Source: JANXSS01 sp040385645 (GTDB lineage Bacteria > Pseudomonadota > Gammaproteobacteria > Burkholderiales > Burkholderiaceae_D). Taken from it: a stretch of 64,000 bases of DNA. A program made the translations under genes and the position numbers. The notes under the pieces were generated by a model, which saw nothing but the letters and a program-made list of their open reading frames with translations, was not told the origin of the DNA and ran no database searches. Where the stretch lies: assembly GCA_040385645.1 (NCBI GenBank), contig JAZKGZ010000015.1:124001-188000 (forward strand). The letters are read 5' to 3'. This document shows positions 8,391-16,486 of the stretch, in pieces; positions within the stretch are counted from its first letter, which is position 1; each line of letters starts with the position of its first letter.

Positions 8391-9830
8391 TCAGGTAAGC
8401 CGGTTTTTTGCCAACGGCGGGTTCTTGGAAAAGTAGCGTTGAATGCCTTTCATCACCGCTGCAGCCAATTGATTCTGATAACCATCGTCGGTAAGCTTGG
8501 CTTCTTCTTCCGGATTGGAGATGAATGCCGTCTCGATCAGGATGCTGGGAATATCCGGTGCTTTTAAGACGGCAAAACCGGCTTGTTCCACCGAGCTTTT
8601 GTGTAATTTATTGATACCGCCGATCTCGCCGAGCACCGCGCGGCCCAGTTTCAGGCTGTCGCTGATTTGCGCAGTGGTCGACAAATCCAACAGTACACTC
8701 GCTAATTGCCGGTCTTGCGATCTGATGTTGACACCGCCGATCAAGTCGGCGGAATTTTCTTTATTGGCCAGCCAGCGTGCGGCTGTGGATGTCGCGCCTT
8801 TTTCCGATAGTACGAATACCGAGGAGCCGCGTGCTGTCGGTTCGATGAACGCATCGGCATGGATGGACATGAATAGGTCGGCTTGCACCTTGCGTGCCTT
8901 TTGCACGCGCACATGCAGCGGCACGAAATAATCGGCGTCTCGTGTAAGCATCACCCGCATGTTCGGCTGTTCTTCGATCTTTGCCTTCAAACGTTTCGCG
9001 ATTGCCAACACCACATCTTTTTCCCTACTGCCAGCGCGGCCGATAGCGCCTGGGTCTTCACCGCCATGGCCCGGATCGAGCACGATCGTAATCAGACGCG
9101 TGAGCGGCGGTGTCTGTGCTCTCGGATAGTCTCGTTGATCTGAACGGAGTGCTTCGGTTAGCGCGTCCGACGGTAAATTTTTGGAGCCGAGACGATTACC
9201 GTCGGGCGTGCTATCCCGCGCCAACGGCAACTCGCGTGGCGCAACCCTCGGTTCCGGACGACTGTCCGCCAGCGGTGCTCTACCATCCGGCTCCGTATTC
9301 TTCGACCACTCACCTTTTTCGATCAATGCAGCGATCGGGTCCACTGGTACCACCGGGTATAGGTCCAGTATCAAGCGATGTTTGTAATCACCCACGGGTG
9401 CCAGTGTGAACACCTGTGGCTTGACTTCCTCCTTCAGATCGAACACCAGCCGCACGACATTCGGACGGTTCTGACCGACCCGAACCTGACGAATGTACGG
9501 ATCGTCCGACTGTACTTTCGCTACCAGGCTTTTTAGAGCGTCATTAAGATCGATACCTTCTACATCCACCACCAGCCGATTTGGTTCTTTTATTAAAAAA
9601 TGCGTGGTTTTAAGATCGGAATCGTTTTCTAACGTCACCCGGGTATAGTCGTCTGCCGGCCAAACGCGCACCGCCATAATTTGCGCTGCGCGTGCCGACG
9701 TTGCGCCGACCACCGCCAACAACAGCGTGCCGCCAGCCTTTAGAAAAGTACGCCGCTTACGGCCGGGCTGCTGCAGCCGACGCTGCGCAAAATCTAGAGA
9801 TTCGGGAAAAATCGGAGTCGATCGAGACAT
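8391..9830 (-). CDS. amiC: N-acetylmuramoyl-L-alanine amidase AmiC
   Basis: 479 residues. A twin-arginine signal (RRTFLKAGG at 26-34, then a hydrophobic stretch ending in ARA) sends it folded to the periplasm. An N-terminal AMIN domain for septal localisation follows, then a Ser/Pro/Arg-rich linker. The C-terminal Amidase_3 zinc domain contains LDPGHGGEDPGAIG, SIHADAF and LIETAFISNPEEE, carrying the zinc-binding His/Glu residues. It cleaves the stem peptide from muramic acid so that daughter cells can separate. Its start codon lies inside the end of tsaE (37-base overlap), so the two are expressed together, an arrangement frequent in beta- and gammaproteobacteria. Confidence 0.94.
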   Translation of the reverse strand: MSRSTPIFPESLDFAQRRLQQPGRKRRTFLKAGGTLLLAVVGATSARAAQIMAVRVWPADDYTRVTLENDSDLKTTHFLIKEPNRLVVDVEGIDLNDALKSLVAKVQSDDPYIRQVRVGQNRPNVVRLVFDLKEEVKPQVFTLAPVGDYKHRLILDLYPVVPVDPIAALIEKGEWSKNTEPDGRAPLADSRPEPRVAPRELPLARDSTPDGNRLGSKNLPSDALTEALRSDQRDYPRAQTPPLTRLITIVLDPGHGGEDPGAIGRAGSREKDVVLAIAKRLKAKIEEQPNMRVMLTRDADYFVPLHVRVQKARKVQADLFMSIHADAFIEPTARGSSVFVLSEKGATSTAARWLANKENSADLIGGVNIRSQDRQLASVLLDLSTTAQISDSLKLGRAVLGEIGGINKLHKSSVEQAGFAVLKAPDIPSILIETAFISNPEEEAKLTDDGYQNQLAAAVMKGIQRYFSKNPPLAKNRLT

Positions 9831-10279
9831 GTCATACCCAGGTCGGAGAGCGCGTTCAATTCTACCTCACGACCTTTGCCGGCAATACATAGATGCACCG
9901 TAATATCTGCCGGTTGCAACACGTCTAAGGCTTTCTCCGGCCACTCCACAATGCAGACATGCATGCCATCGAATTCATCCCGAAAACCGGCCTCCAGAAA
10001 TTCCGCAGCACTGCCCAGGCGGTACAAATCGAAGTGGCGAACCTCGATGAGCGTGCCATCGATCTCGACGCTATACGGCTCCATCAGGGCATAAGTCGGG
10101 CTTTTCACATGGCCGCAATGCCCCGCTGCATGCAGCAGCGCGCGCGTGAGCGCAGTCTTGCCGGCACCGAGTTCGCCGTGCAGATATATCGTCAGGCCCG
10201 GGCTCAAGATGCGCGCCATGGCAGCGCCCAACGCCAGGGTGCCGGCTTCATCGTGCAAAATGGTTTTGAAACGCGCCAT
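9794..10279 (-). CDS. tsaE: tRNA threonylcarbamoyladenosine biosynthesis ATPase TsaE
   Basis: 161 residues. The P-loop GELGAGKTALTRALL (about 35-49), the VKSPTYALMEPY loop and the HFDLYRLG and EWPEKA motifs are diagnostic of the YjeE/TsaE family. TsaE supports the TsaB/TsaD complex that installs t6A37 on ANN-decoding tRNAs; tsaD is also in this window, at 24.2-25.2 kb. The start ATG 10279 is divergent from queG with a 77-base gap. The last 37 bases overlap amiC. Confidence 0.93.
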   Translation of the reverse strand: MARFKTILHDEAGTLALGAAMARILSPGLTIYLHGELGAGKTALTRALLHAAGHCGHVKSPTYALMEPYSVEIDGTLIEVRHFDLYRLGSAAEFLEAGFRDEFDGMHVCIVEWPEKALDVLQPADITVHLCIAGKGREVELNALSDLGMTCLDRLRFFPNL

Positions 10280-10356
10280 CGAATAGAATCACTTCCCATG
10301 AATAGTTGGCATTTTGCAGATCAACCCGACCGGCCTGCAAGCCGGGGAGTGGCGTC

Positions 10357-11478
10357 ATGATGCCATCGAATAGCGAACTCGATGCGCTGGTTTTGCGCAT
10401 TAAAGCGTGGGGCCGGTCGCTGGGGTTTGCCGAACTCCATGTTGCCGACATCGATCTCGCTGAATTCGAGCCCGGGTTGCAAGCCTGGCTCGACGCCGGT
10501 CATCATGGCGACATGGCGTATATGGCCGCACATGGCACCAAACGCTCGCGTCCGGCAGAACTGGTGCCGGGCACCTGCCGCGTGATCGTCGCGCGTATGG
10601 ATTATCTACCGAGCATCGCGCCCAACCCGCCCAACAACGAAGACTGGCGCCAACAAGAGGCAGCACGGCTGCAGGAGCCGGGTGCAGCCGTCATTTCACT
10701 CTATGCCCGCGGGCGCGATTACCATAAGGTCATGCGCCAGCGCCTGCAGAAACTGACAGACCTCATTGCCGCGGAAGTCGGGCCTTTCGGTTCCCGCGTT
10801 TTTACCGATTCTGCGCCGGTCATGGAAGTGGCGCTAGCGCAAAAAGGCGGGTTGGGCTGGCGCGGCAAACATACGCTGCTACTGACCCGCGAAGCTGGCT
10901 CGATGTTCTTTCTTGGAGAGATCTACATCGACTTGCCGCTACCGGTCGATGCACCGGTGAGCGATCACTGTGGTAGCTGTCAGGCATGCATCGATATCTG
11001 TCCGACGCAAGCGATCATTGCGCCATATCGCCTGGATGCCCGGCGTTGTATCTCCTACCTGACGATCGAATTTAAAGGCAGTATTCCACTCGAACTGCGC
11101 CCCTTGATCGGCAACCGCGTTTATGGCTGCGACGATTGCCAGCTGGTCTGCCCCTGGAACAAATTCGCACAGCAAGCAGTCGTCGAGGATTTCAATGTGC
11201 GCAACGGCCTGGACCGGGCAATGCTGGTCGATCTCTTCGGCTGGAGCGAAGCGCAATTCGCGCATCGCCTGGAAGGGAGCCCGATTCGCCGAATCGGCTA
11301 CGAATGCTGGCTGCGCAATCTTGCCGTCGGGCTGGGCAATGCGCTGCGTGGGTGCAACGCTGCAGACGTCGAAACACTATCGGCTGCGTTGCAGCAACGC
11401 CGTGAAGATCCGTCTGAGTTGGTGCGCGAGCATGTTGCTTGGGCGTTGTTGCAGCGGTCATTGGTTGAACCGCAATAG
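10357..11478 (+). CDS. queG: Epoxyqueuosine reductase QueG
   Basis: 373 residues from ATG 10357, preceded by GGGGAGTG; an in-frame ATG 17 codons earlier is less well placed. Two [4Fe-4S] clusters are marked by CGSCQACIDICPTQAI and CDDCQLVCPWNK. The N-terminal cobalamin-binding part (DUF1730-like) includes DSAPVMEVALAQKGGLGWRGKHT. A HEAT-like C-terminus follows. QueG performs the last step of queuosine formation, reducing epoxyqueuosine at the wobble position of tRNAs for Asp, Asn, His and Tyr. Divergent pairing with tsaE groups three tRNA-modification genes (miaA, tsaE, queG) within 7 kb. Confidence 0.94.
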   Translation: MMPSNSELDALVLRIKAWGRSLGFAELHVADIDLAEFEPGLQAWLDAGHHGDMAYMAAHGTKRSRPAELVPGTCRVIVARMDYLPSIAPNPPNNEDWRQQEAARLQEPGAAVISLYARGRDYHKVMRQRLQKLTDLIAAEVGPFGSRVFTDSAPVMEVALAQKGGLGWRGKHTLLLTREAGSMFFLGEIYIDLPLPVDAPVSDHCGSCQACIDICPTQAIIAPYRLDARRCISYLTIEFKGSIPLELRPLIGNRVYGCDDCQLVCPWNKFAQQAVVEDFNVRNGLDRAMLVDLFGWSEAQFAHRLEGSPIRRIGYECWLRNLAVGLGNALRGCNAADVETLSAALQQRREDPSELVREHVAWALLQRSLVEPQ

Positions 11479-11520
11479 CCACAACTTGCGCGCACCCTTC
11501 CAATTTGTAATCTTTAAGCC

Positions 11521-11543
11521 ACGCTGGCGCTATCCTCCAGCGT
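11521..11543. other. Short hairpin in the queG downstream gap
   Basis: ACGCTGG at 11521-11527 pairs with CCAGCGT at 11537-11543 around a 9-base loop. No T-run follows, so a terminator function is only possible. It sits between queG and the start of the AT-rich island. Confidence 0.3.
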
Positions 11544-11574
11544 ATAAACAGACACCAAAAAAGGTACTGAATTT

Positions 11575-12168
11575 ATGACAGATGAAAAAGAAAGATACGC
11601 AAATATTTTTGCAATAGAAAAAGTTCCTTTTTATGACCAGACCACTTTGTCGAACTGGGACCAGAAAGGGTTCATCAGTGTCGAGGAAGCGATGACGTGG
11701 CACAAAAAAGCGTGTGGTGCTACGTGTGTCAAAATGATTGTAGAAGCTTTCAAAGGGGAAAATCTGCCGTTAGGAGAAATTATTAGAGATGCTGTGAAAG
11801 ATGATTCTTACAAAGCCGGTCTCGGTTGGGTCCATCAGCCGTTGGCTACGTTCATTTCCAAGCGTTTTGATTTAGTCGCAACTGCACACCGGCAGATTTC
11901 AACAGACCGGATAAAAACAGCGCTAACCGAAGGCGCTTTGGTAATCGCATCGGTGGGATTAGGCTTTAAAGAGAAGAAGAACGGGCACTTGATTGTGGTA
12001 TTAGGATGCGAATTAAAGGATGGTGAGGTTTCTGGGTTTTACGTTCATCATCCTTCGACCGATAAGGAACTGTGCTGGGTTAAAAAACATATTCCGATCC
12101 AAGATTTTGCGAATGCATTTTCAAGCAACATTATTGAAGTAAAAAATTTGAAGCATTTTAATGGTTAA
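11575..12168 (+). CDS. C39-peptidase-like (papain fold) orphan protein
   Basis: 197 residues, no signal peptide or membrane segment. The layout resembles the C39-like cysteine peptidase family: WHKKACGATCVKMIV (about 42-56) with the candidate nucleophile Cys followed by a helix, then KKNGHLIVVLG (about 138-148) with the candidate His, then FYVHHPSTDKE. Peptidase activity is not proven, since several members of this fold are inactive or act as adaptors. Codon use is visibly richer in A and T than queG upstream, which suggests acquisition by transfer. Start ATG 11575 has a weak ribosome site (AAAAAAGG about 15 bases upstream). No partner gene is recognised next to it. Confidence 0.6.
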   Translation: MTDEKERYANIFAIEKVPFYDQTTLSNWDQKGFISVEEAMTWHKKACGATCVKMIVEAFKGENLPLGEIIRDAVKDDSYKAGLGWVHQPLATFISKRFDLVATAHRQISTDRIKTALTEGALVIASVGLGFKEKKNGHLIVVLGCELKDGEVSGFYVHHPSTDKELCWVKKHIPIQDFANAFSSNIIEVKNLKHFNG

Positions 12169-12447
12169 GAAACCGAAGCGAGGAGAAGTTCATAACCGAA
12201 GAATGGCGGCAGCACGACAGTAACGTTTGCATTCCAGTTTGCAATACGGAATACCGGAAGCGTTTGGTAGGAAACAATCGAAGGGTTTATTAGCCGGGGC
12301 TACTCCAGATTGAGTTGGTCTTAAAAAACCTAGCAGGTCAGATGATCGTGAGGGTTTGGTGAAACCGGATATTTGCCAGCCTTAAACCATGTGCTCGCGC
12401 CAACAACGTGGGGGCACCGTTGGTTCGAAAATATAGGGGCAGTTCAA

Positions 12448-12942
12448 ATGAAGACGGCTAATTTCCCTTGTTTATTATTGGTGATTTATCGAGGCATTGG
12501 TATATTTTTTTTGCTGATTCTAAGTGCTTTAGCTGGTACGCTGGCTGCTGCACTTTTGCATATATTTACTGATTTTTTTAACTCAAAACAAGCCAGTCAA
12601 TCTCTTGCAATACTTTTCCAACTTACTAGCTTCTATGCTCAGTTTTCCATTCCGGCTGCGGTTTTAATTGGGCCGTTAGTCATTGGCTGCGTGAAGCTGA
12701 TGAAGCTGCCACTTTCGATAATTGTCTCTATATGCTGCGGAGTAGTAGTAGCTGGTGTGCCTTTCTGCTTGTTGGTTGCATTGACCTTTATTGCGCCGGA
12801 TGGCGGCGTGTCTGAGCATTTGCTGTTTGAGACAGGCTTTGTCGGAGTTATCGCATTGATTGGCGGCGCATCAGGAGGTGGATTTTTTGGGATTGTTTGG
12901 AAATTAAAACCGAATCGTGGCCAAATTTCCCTTCAACATTGA
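12448..12942 (+). CDS. Hypothetical integral membrane protein
   Basis: 164 residues from ATG 12448, with AGGGGC about 8 bases upstream; an earlier in-frame start at 12373 lacks a site. Four hydrophobic helices are evident: a first long one (LLLVIYRGIGIFFLLILSALAG), then three more around residues 60-85, 90-115 and 130-150. The last contains a glycine-rich GGASGGGFFGIVW. The family is not recognised. Base composition is AT-rich like its neighbours in the island. The 279 bases between the C39-like gene and this start hold no other convincing gene. Confidence 0.55.
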   Translation: MKTANFPCLLLVIYRGIGIFFLLILSALAGTLAAALLHIFTDFFNSKQASQSLAILFQLTSFYAQFSIPAAVLIGPLVIGCVKLMKLPLSIIVSICCGVVVAGVPFCLLVALTFIAPDGGVSEHLLFETGFVGVIALIGGASGGGFFGIVWKLKPNRGQISLQH

Positions 12943-13093
12943 CCTTACAACTACTTCCGCGGCTATGTTCTGCAAACGGCCGAAAGCAGACGTCTGCTAA
13001 GCTTAATGTGATCGATGAATATCGAAAACGAGTGTTTTATTCCTGATTAACATGAGCTTTGGGCTCGGGTTATGTTATTAAAGCGGACGAAAA

Positions 13094-14083
13094 TTGGATA
13101 AAGCTGGTTTTTATATATCAACACGAGCGCATGCCTGGCTAGGGAGTCATCCTCCTGACCTCAGTCCTTCGGAGCCGACTATTAATAAAACCGTAATTTC
13201 GGTTGAGTCATTGCAGGAAATAGTTTATGAAGAGACGTTCGCCAGTGGTTTTAGGATAAAGGCCACCCGCAGTGGATTCATAGGAATGGCATTTGTTGGA
13301 GTTGCTGGCTTTCTAAGCGAACAGCAGGTGGACCAAAAACTACATCCTAATGAAAACTGGTCGCTGAATCGCTTAAATGCACGTGTACCAGTTGGGAACG
13401 TTATTAACGCTTTTTTGGCATGTCTTAACGGCTCACTACAAAGTTCTTCCAGAATTTGCGAAATTGGGTATGTTCCTAACAATCGGCTAACTAATGTTGG
13501 CAATGATTTGACACCACGATTTTCCGGTAACATTAATGATCGCGGAACTGGTAGCCGCCACAACATCATTAGTGAAGACGATCTGCGAACTGCGTCAAAT
13601 GCGATCGAAATACTTCTAAATCACAGCGACCAAGGCGCGATGACACTCGTCTCCCTGTACAACTGGGCTGTCGGATCTTTATGTGATCTCGATTTTGCGC
13701 GGAGTCTGATTACATCCTGGGCAATTATTGAGAGACTTTTAGAAGTAATATGGCTGGAGTTTATCTCCGAAAACTCGGAAGGTAATTCCCAGGGAGTACT
13801 AAAACCGCCGACTAGCGGAAAGCGAGCTGAGAAGCTCAAGGGAAACAATATTACTGCTTCTATTAAAGTAGAAATATTGTCAGTGAGCGGACGTTTGTCT
13901 GAGAAAGAATATACGTTAATAGAACAAGGCCGGCGTGCTCGGAATGCGTGGATTCATTCGTTAAAATCGGTGAAATTCCAGGATGCGGTCAATGCGGCTG
14001 GTGCTGCAGCAATTCTCATAAAACGTGTATGCGGTGTAAAAGTTCAAAATACCTATCAAGTTTGGGGACAGTGGAGCAATTAA
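13094..14083 (+). CDS. Hypothetical protein with a HEPN-like R-x4-H motif
   Basis: 329 residues. The only available start near the beginning of the open frame is TTG 13094 (stop codon at 13079-13081), and its ribosome site is poor, so an internal start is possible. The C-terminal third contains a helical segment with RRARNAWIHS, where Arg283 and His288 form R-x4-H, the catalytic signature of HEPN ribonucleases such as ApeA-type apea-HEPN proteins. The preceding helix (FARSLITSWAIIERLLEVIW) fits the Glu-bearing HEPN helix. The N-terminal half is not recognised. HEPN proteins often serve in phage defence or toxin systems, but no nucleotidyltransferase antitoxin or other partner is adjacent. Function is inferred only from the motif. 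Confidence 0.55.
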   Translation: MDKAGFYISTRAHAWLGSHPPDLSPSEPTINKTVISVESLQEIVYEETFASGFRIKATRSGFIGMAFVGVAGFLSEQQVDQKLHPNENWSLNRLNARVPVGNVINAFLACLNGSLQSSSRICEIGYVPNNRLTNVGNDLTPRFSGNINDRGTGSRHNIISEDDLRTASNAIEILLNHSDQGAMTLVSLYNWAVGSLCDLDFARSLITSWAIIERLLEVIWLEFISENSEGNSQGVLKPPTSGKRAEKLKGNNITASIKVEILSVSGRLSEKEYTLIEQGRRARNAWIHSLKSVKFQDAVNAAGAAAILIKRVCGVKVQNTYQVWGQWSN

Positions 14084-14231
14084 CCTAAAATTTTATTGTT
14101 GGGCCTTATTTTTCGTGTCAAAAAGTCCGTTTTGGGTCGAATGCATAACGAGCTATTAGGCTGCTAACGTTCAGGAGCAGGCGTTTCTTTTATTCTTAGC
14201 GAACATCATTCGATTCACTTGGGGGTTACCT

Positions 14232-14453
14232 ATGAGTGTTAATGCAAAACGAATCTATTGTTGGTGGGCTGCTGCGACAATGTTGATAGTTGGGTTGTAT
14301 TCCGCGATGGGGGTCCTTCAAGCTGGCAGCATTTATGTTGGCGAGCGTGCTCTTCAAAACCTTCGCTTTTGGGGATCGATCACCGCATTTAGCCTTATCG
14401 GAAGCGCGCTCTTTAGTCTGTACGCAATTCGTTTGAGGAAGGCCAAGCCGTGA
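14232..14453 (+). CDS. Small hypothetical membrane protein
   Basis: 73 residues from ATG 14232, with GGGGG 6 bases upstream. Two membrane helices are visible (about residues 10-30 and 46-66) with a short loop between them, and the C-terminus is basic (RLRKAKP). No family recognised. It ends 18 bases before the inverted-repeat element that follows. Support is the ribosome site plus a plausible membrane topology, nothing more. Confidence 0.45.
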   Translation: MSVNAKRIYCWWAAATMLIVGLYSAMGVLQAGSIYVGERALQNLRFWGSITAFSLIGSALFSLYAIRLRKAKP

Positions 14454-14471
14454 CAACATGATGAAAACAGA

Positions 14472-14640
14472 CGGCCGCTTTGGGTCGAGGCTGTGTAAAA
14501 ACGCAGATTAAAACCGAGCTCAGAAAAATCGACGCGTCAAAACGCGCGACATCGAACGATCGGAGGCTCGGGAATATTAAGAGAACCCCTGAAAACAAAC
14601 GCACCTTGCGTTTTTACACAGCCTAGGTCCTAAGCGGCCG
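14472..14640. mobile_element. MITE-like element with about 34-bp terminal inverted repeats
   Basis: The left end reads CGGCCGCTT (14472-14480) then AGGCTGTGTAAAAACGCA (14488-14505). The right end is its reverse complement: TGCGTTTTTACACAGCCT (14607-14624) then AAGCGGCCG (14632-14640). Inner 18 bp and outer 9 bp are perfect, and the 7 bp between them are partly matched. The roughly 100 bp inside encode nothing convincing. The inner repeat resembles the ends of IS1182- or IS4-type elements, so this may be a deletion derivative or MITE. No clear target-site duplication is visible. Confidence 0.6.
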
Positions 14641-14935
14641 GTCGCGTATCGGCCAAGCCACGTGTTCCCTCCAGCGTAGATTTCGTATGAATAGGTACCA
14701 ACCATCCGCTAGTTTTGCTGCGAAAGCGCAGCTAGTCGCGATTTTTTTTAGACGGTCGCCAGTTCAGTTGTAGCTCTGCCCGCATTCGGACTGCCCAGGG
14801 TGGTTCATACCGCCTATTTGGGGGGGGTCGAATTACCTTCGTTACAATATTGAAATCAAAGTAAAGCCGGCGGCGAAACTCCGCTGGCATCTGACACTTG
14901 CGGTTGCCTGAGATCGAATCAGCGGTTTTCTAGAT
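14641..14935. other. Non-coding gap with a hairpin, downstream of the AEC gene
   Basis: No gene is supported here. The notable structure is GCTGCG/CGCAGC at 14717-14732 (perfect 6-bp stem, 4-base loop), followed after 9 bases by a run of eight T at about 14742-14749. It could be a weak terminator on the plus strand. A run of eight G lies at 14820-14827. Confidence 0.4.
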
Positions 14936-15826
14936 TCAGGTAACCAGCAACAGCCACAACGGCAATGTCAACGCAGACAGCAACGTACCGATCGACACCA
15001 GAAATGCAACGAACGGCCCATCGCCACCCATGCGGGCAGCCAGAACGTACGCACTGGAAGCAGTAGGCAGTGCGGAAAACATCACAACAATTTGTAAATG
15101 CAGCGGTGTCAGGCCGAACCAACGCCCGAGAAAAAATGCGATGGCTGGCAATGCCAGCAATTTCACCGCCAAAAAGTAACCGGTAATACCGGGCCAACGG
15201 GCCACGCCCGATAGCCGCAGACCGGCACCTACCGTGATCAGCCCCAGAGCGATCGAAGCGTTGCCCAACCGTGAAAAAATCGCACCGACGGTTTCCGGCA
15301 CCTGCAGGCCGGCGAGGTTGAAGCTCATCCCGGCAACGGTCGCCACCAGCAATGGATTTTTCAATAACGCCATGGCCAGACCGCCGCGGTTGTGTGCCAG
15401 TGCATGTACGGCAGCTGCGTTACACAGTGGGACGGCGAAGCCGATGATGAGCGCCATCAACGACGTGCCGTCATCCCCGGCCAGGCGCGAAGCCACCGCC
15501 AACGCGATATAGGAATTGAAGCGGAAGGCCGTCTGCACGCCGGACTCGAAAATCATCGGCCCGACCTTGAACAATGGCCTGGCCAGCCAGCCGAGTGCGA
15601 TGGCGGCGGTCACTGCCAACAATGCAGTCTGCAGCAGCTTGCCGCTCTCGATAAAATTTAGCGGCGTCTTCGCAGTCGCATAGAAGAGCAGGGGTGGAAA
15701 GAGAATGAAATAGACCATTTTTTCCAGGCCGTTCCAGAATTCCAGACCCCAGCCGGTATATCGAAACAGGAGAAACCCCAATAAAATCAGGGTGAAATCG
15801 GGAAACAGGATGGAAAGAATCGACAT
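14936..15826 (-). CDS. AEC-family (auxin efflux carrier) transporter
   Basis: 296 residues, about ten hydrophobic helices, and the two-repeat layout of the Mem_trans family. Members in proteobacteria move malonate, malate or other organic anions across the inner membrane. Conserved features include the polar helix around NSYIALAV (about 104-111) and the C-terminal ALPTASSAYVLAARMGGD (about 250-267), which is characteristic of the family. The gene follows a response regulator on the same strand (39-base gap), so it may be controlled together with the two-component genes. Substrate cannot be told from sequence; carboxylates are the leading guess because a DctP-type receptor is encoded nearby. 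Confidence 0.85.
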   Translation of the reverse strand: MSILSILFPDFTLILLGFLLFRYTGWGLEFWNGLEKMVYFILFPPLLFYATAKTPLNFIESGKLLQTALLAVTAAIALGWLARPLFKVGPMIFESGVQTAFRFNSYIALAVASRLAGDDGTSLMALIIGFAVPLCNAAAVHALAHNRGGLAMALLKNPLLVATVAGMSFNLAGLQVPETVGAIFSRLGNASIALGLITVGAGLRLSGVARWPGITGYFLAVKLLALPAIAFFLGRWFGLTPLHLQIVVMFSALPTASSAYVLAARMGGDGPFVAFLVSIGTLLSALTLPLWLLLVT

Positions 15827-15865
15827 GTCGCTGCGGCGCTTGTGTGTGACGGCTATAAGTAAAGT

Positions 15866-16456
15866 CTATTTCAGCAGGCGTGCCAGCTCGACCGCCGTCT
15901 TTACATTCATCTTGTCGAAGATATTTGCCCGGTGCACTTCCACCGTACGCATGCTGATACCAAGCTTGTCGGCAATGACTTTGTTCATCCTGCCCTCTAA
16001 AATCAAATCCAGCACTTCGCGTTCGCGCGCCGACAATCCCGCGAGGCGTTGCTGCACGATTGCCATGGCACTCGCTTCGCGCGACGCAATCAATGCTTCC
16101 AGCACGCGGTCCATCAATGTATTGTCGTTGAACGGTTTTTCAAAAAAATCGAACGCGCCGCGTTTCAATGTATCGACTGCCATCGGTACATCGCCATGCC
16201 CAGTCAGGAATATGACCGGGTACCGTGCCGTCAGGCCCAGGGTGCCGAGTTCGTCGAACAGCGCCGCGCCGCTCAGGTCCGGCATGCGCACATCGAGCAG
16301 TACGCAATCGCCTTCTTCTGAAAAAACCGGCCTGTTCGACAAGCTTTCCAGAAAAGCGCGGCCGCCCGGGTAGGCTTGCGCTGCAATGCTCCGCGAATGC
16401 GCCAGCCAAAGTAGCGAGTCCCGCAATACTTCTTCATCGTCGACTATATGCAGCAT
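15866..16456 (-). CDS. Two-component response regulator, FixJ/DctR type (LuxR HTH)
   Basis: 196 residues. The receiver domain has the acidic pair Asp6-Asp7, phospho-acceptor Asp55 in LLDVRMPD, Thr85 and Lys107 in FFEKPF. A C-terminal LuxR-type helix-turn-helix spans about 140-190 (LSAREREVLDLI to TVEVHRANIFDKM). It should be phosphorylated by the sensor kinase encoded just upstream (30-base gap) and activate transcription from symmetric sites. An inverted repeat at 18611-18627, in front of dctP, is a candidate target. The chain begins directly with MLHIVDDE, so the N-terminus is a few residues shorter than usual but complete in fold. Confidence 0.9.
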   Translation of the reverse strand: MLHIVDDEEVLRDSLLWLAHSRSIAAQAYPGGRAFLESLSNRPVFSEEGDCVLLDVRMPDLSGAALFDELGTLGLTARYPVIFLTGHGDVPMAVDTLKRGAFDFFEKPFNDNTLMDRVLEALIASREASAMAIVQQRLAGLSAREREVLDLILEGRMNKVIADKLGISMRTVEVHRANIFDKMNVKTAVELARLLK

Positions 16457-16486
16457 GGTGCCTTCCGGGCTGTATTCATGGCGTTG

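Noticed and set aside
14130..14190. attC-like sequence suggesting an integron cassette array
   Set aside because: GTTRRRY-type core sites and the paired inner repeats could not be found, and no integrase is near.
14820..14827. Run of eight G as a possible phase-variation tract
   Set aside because: It is not inside or close enough to the start of any gene; the AEC gene is convergent and ends 109 bases away.
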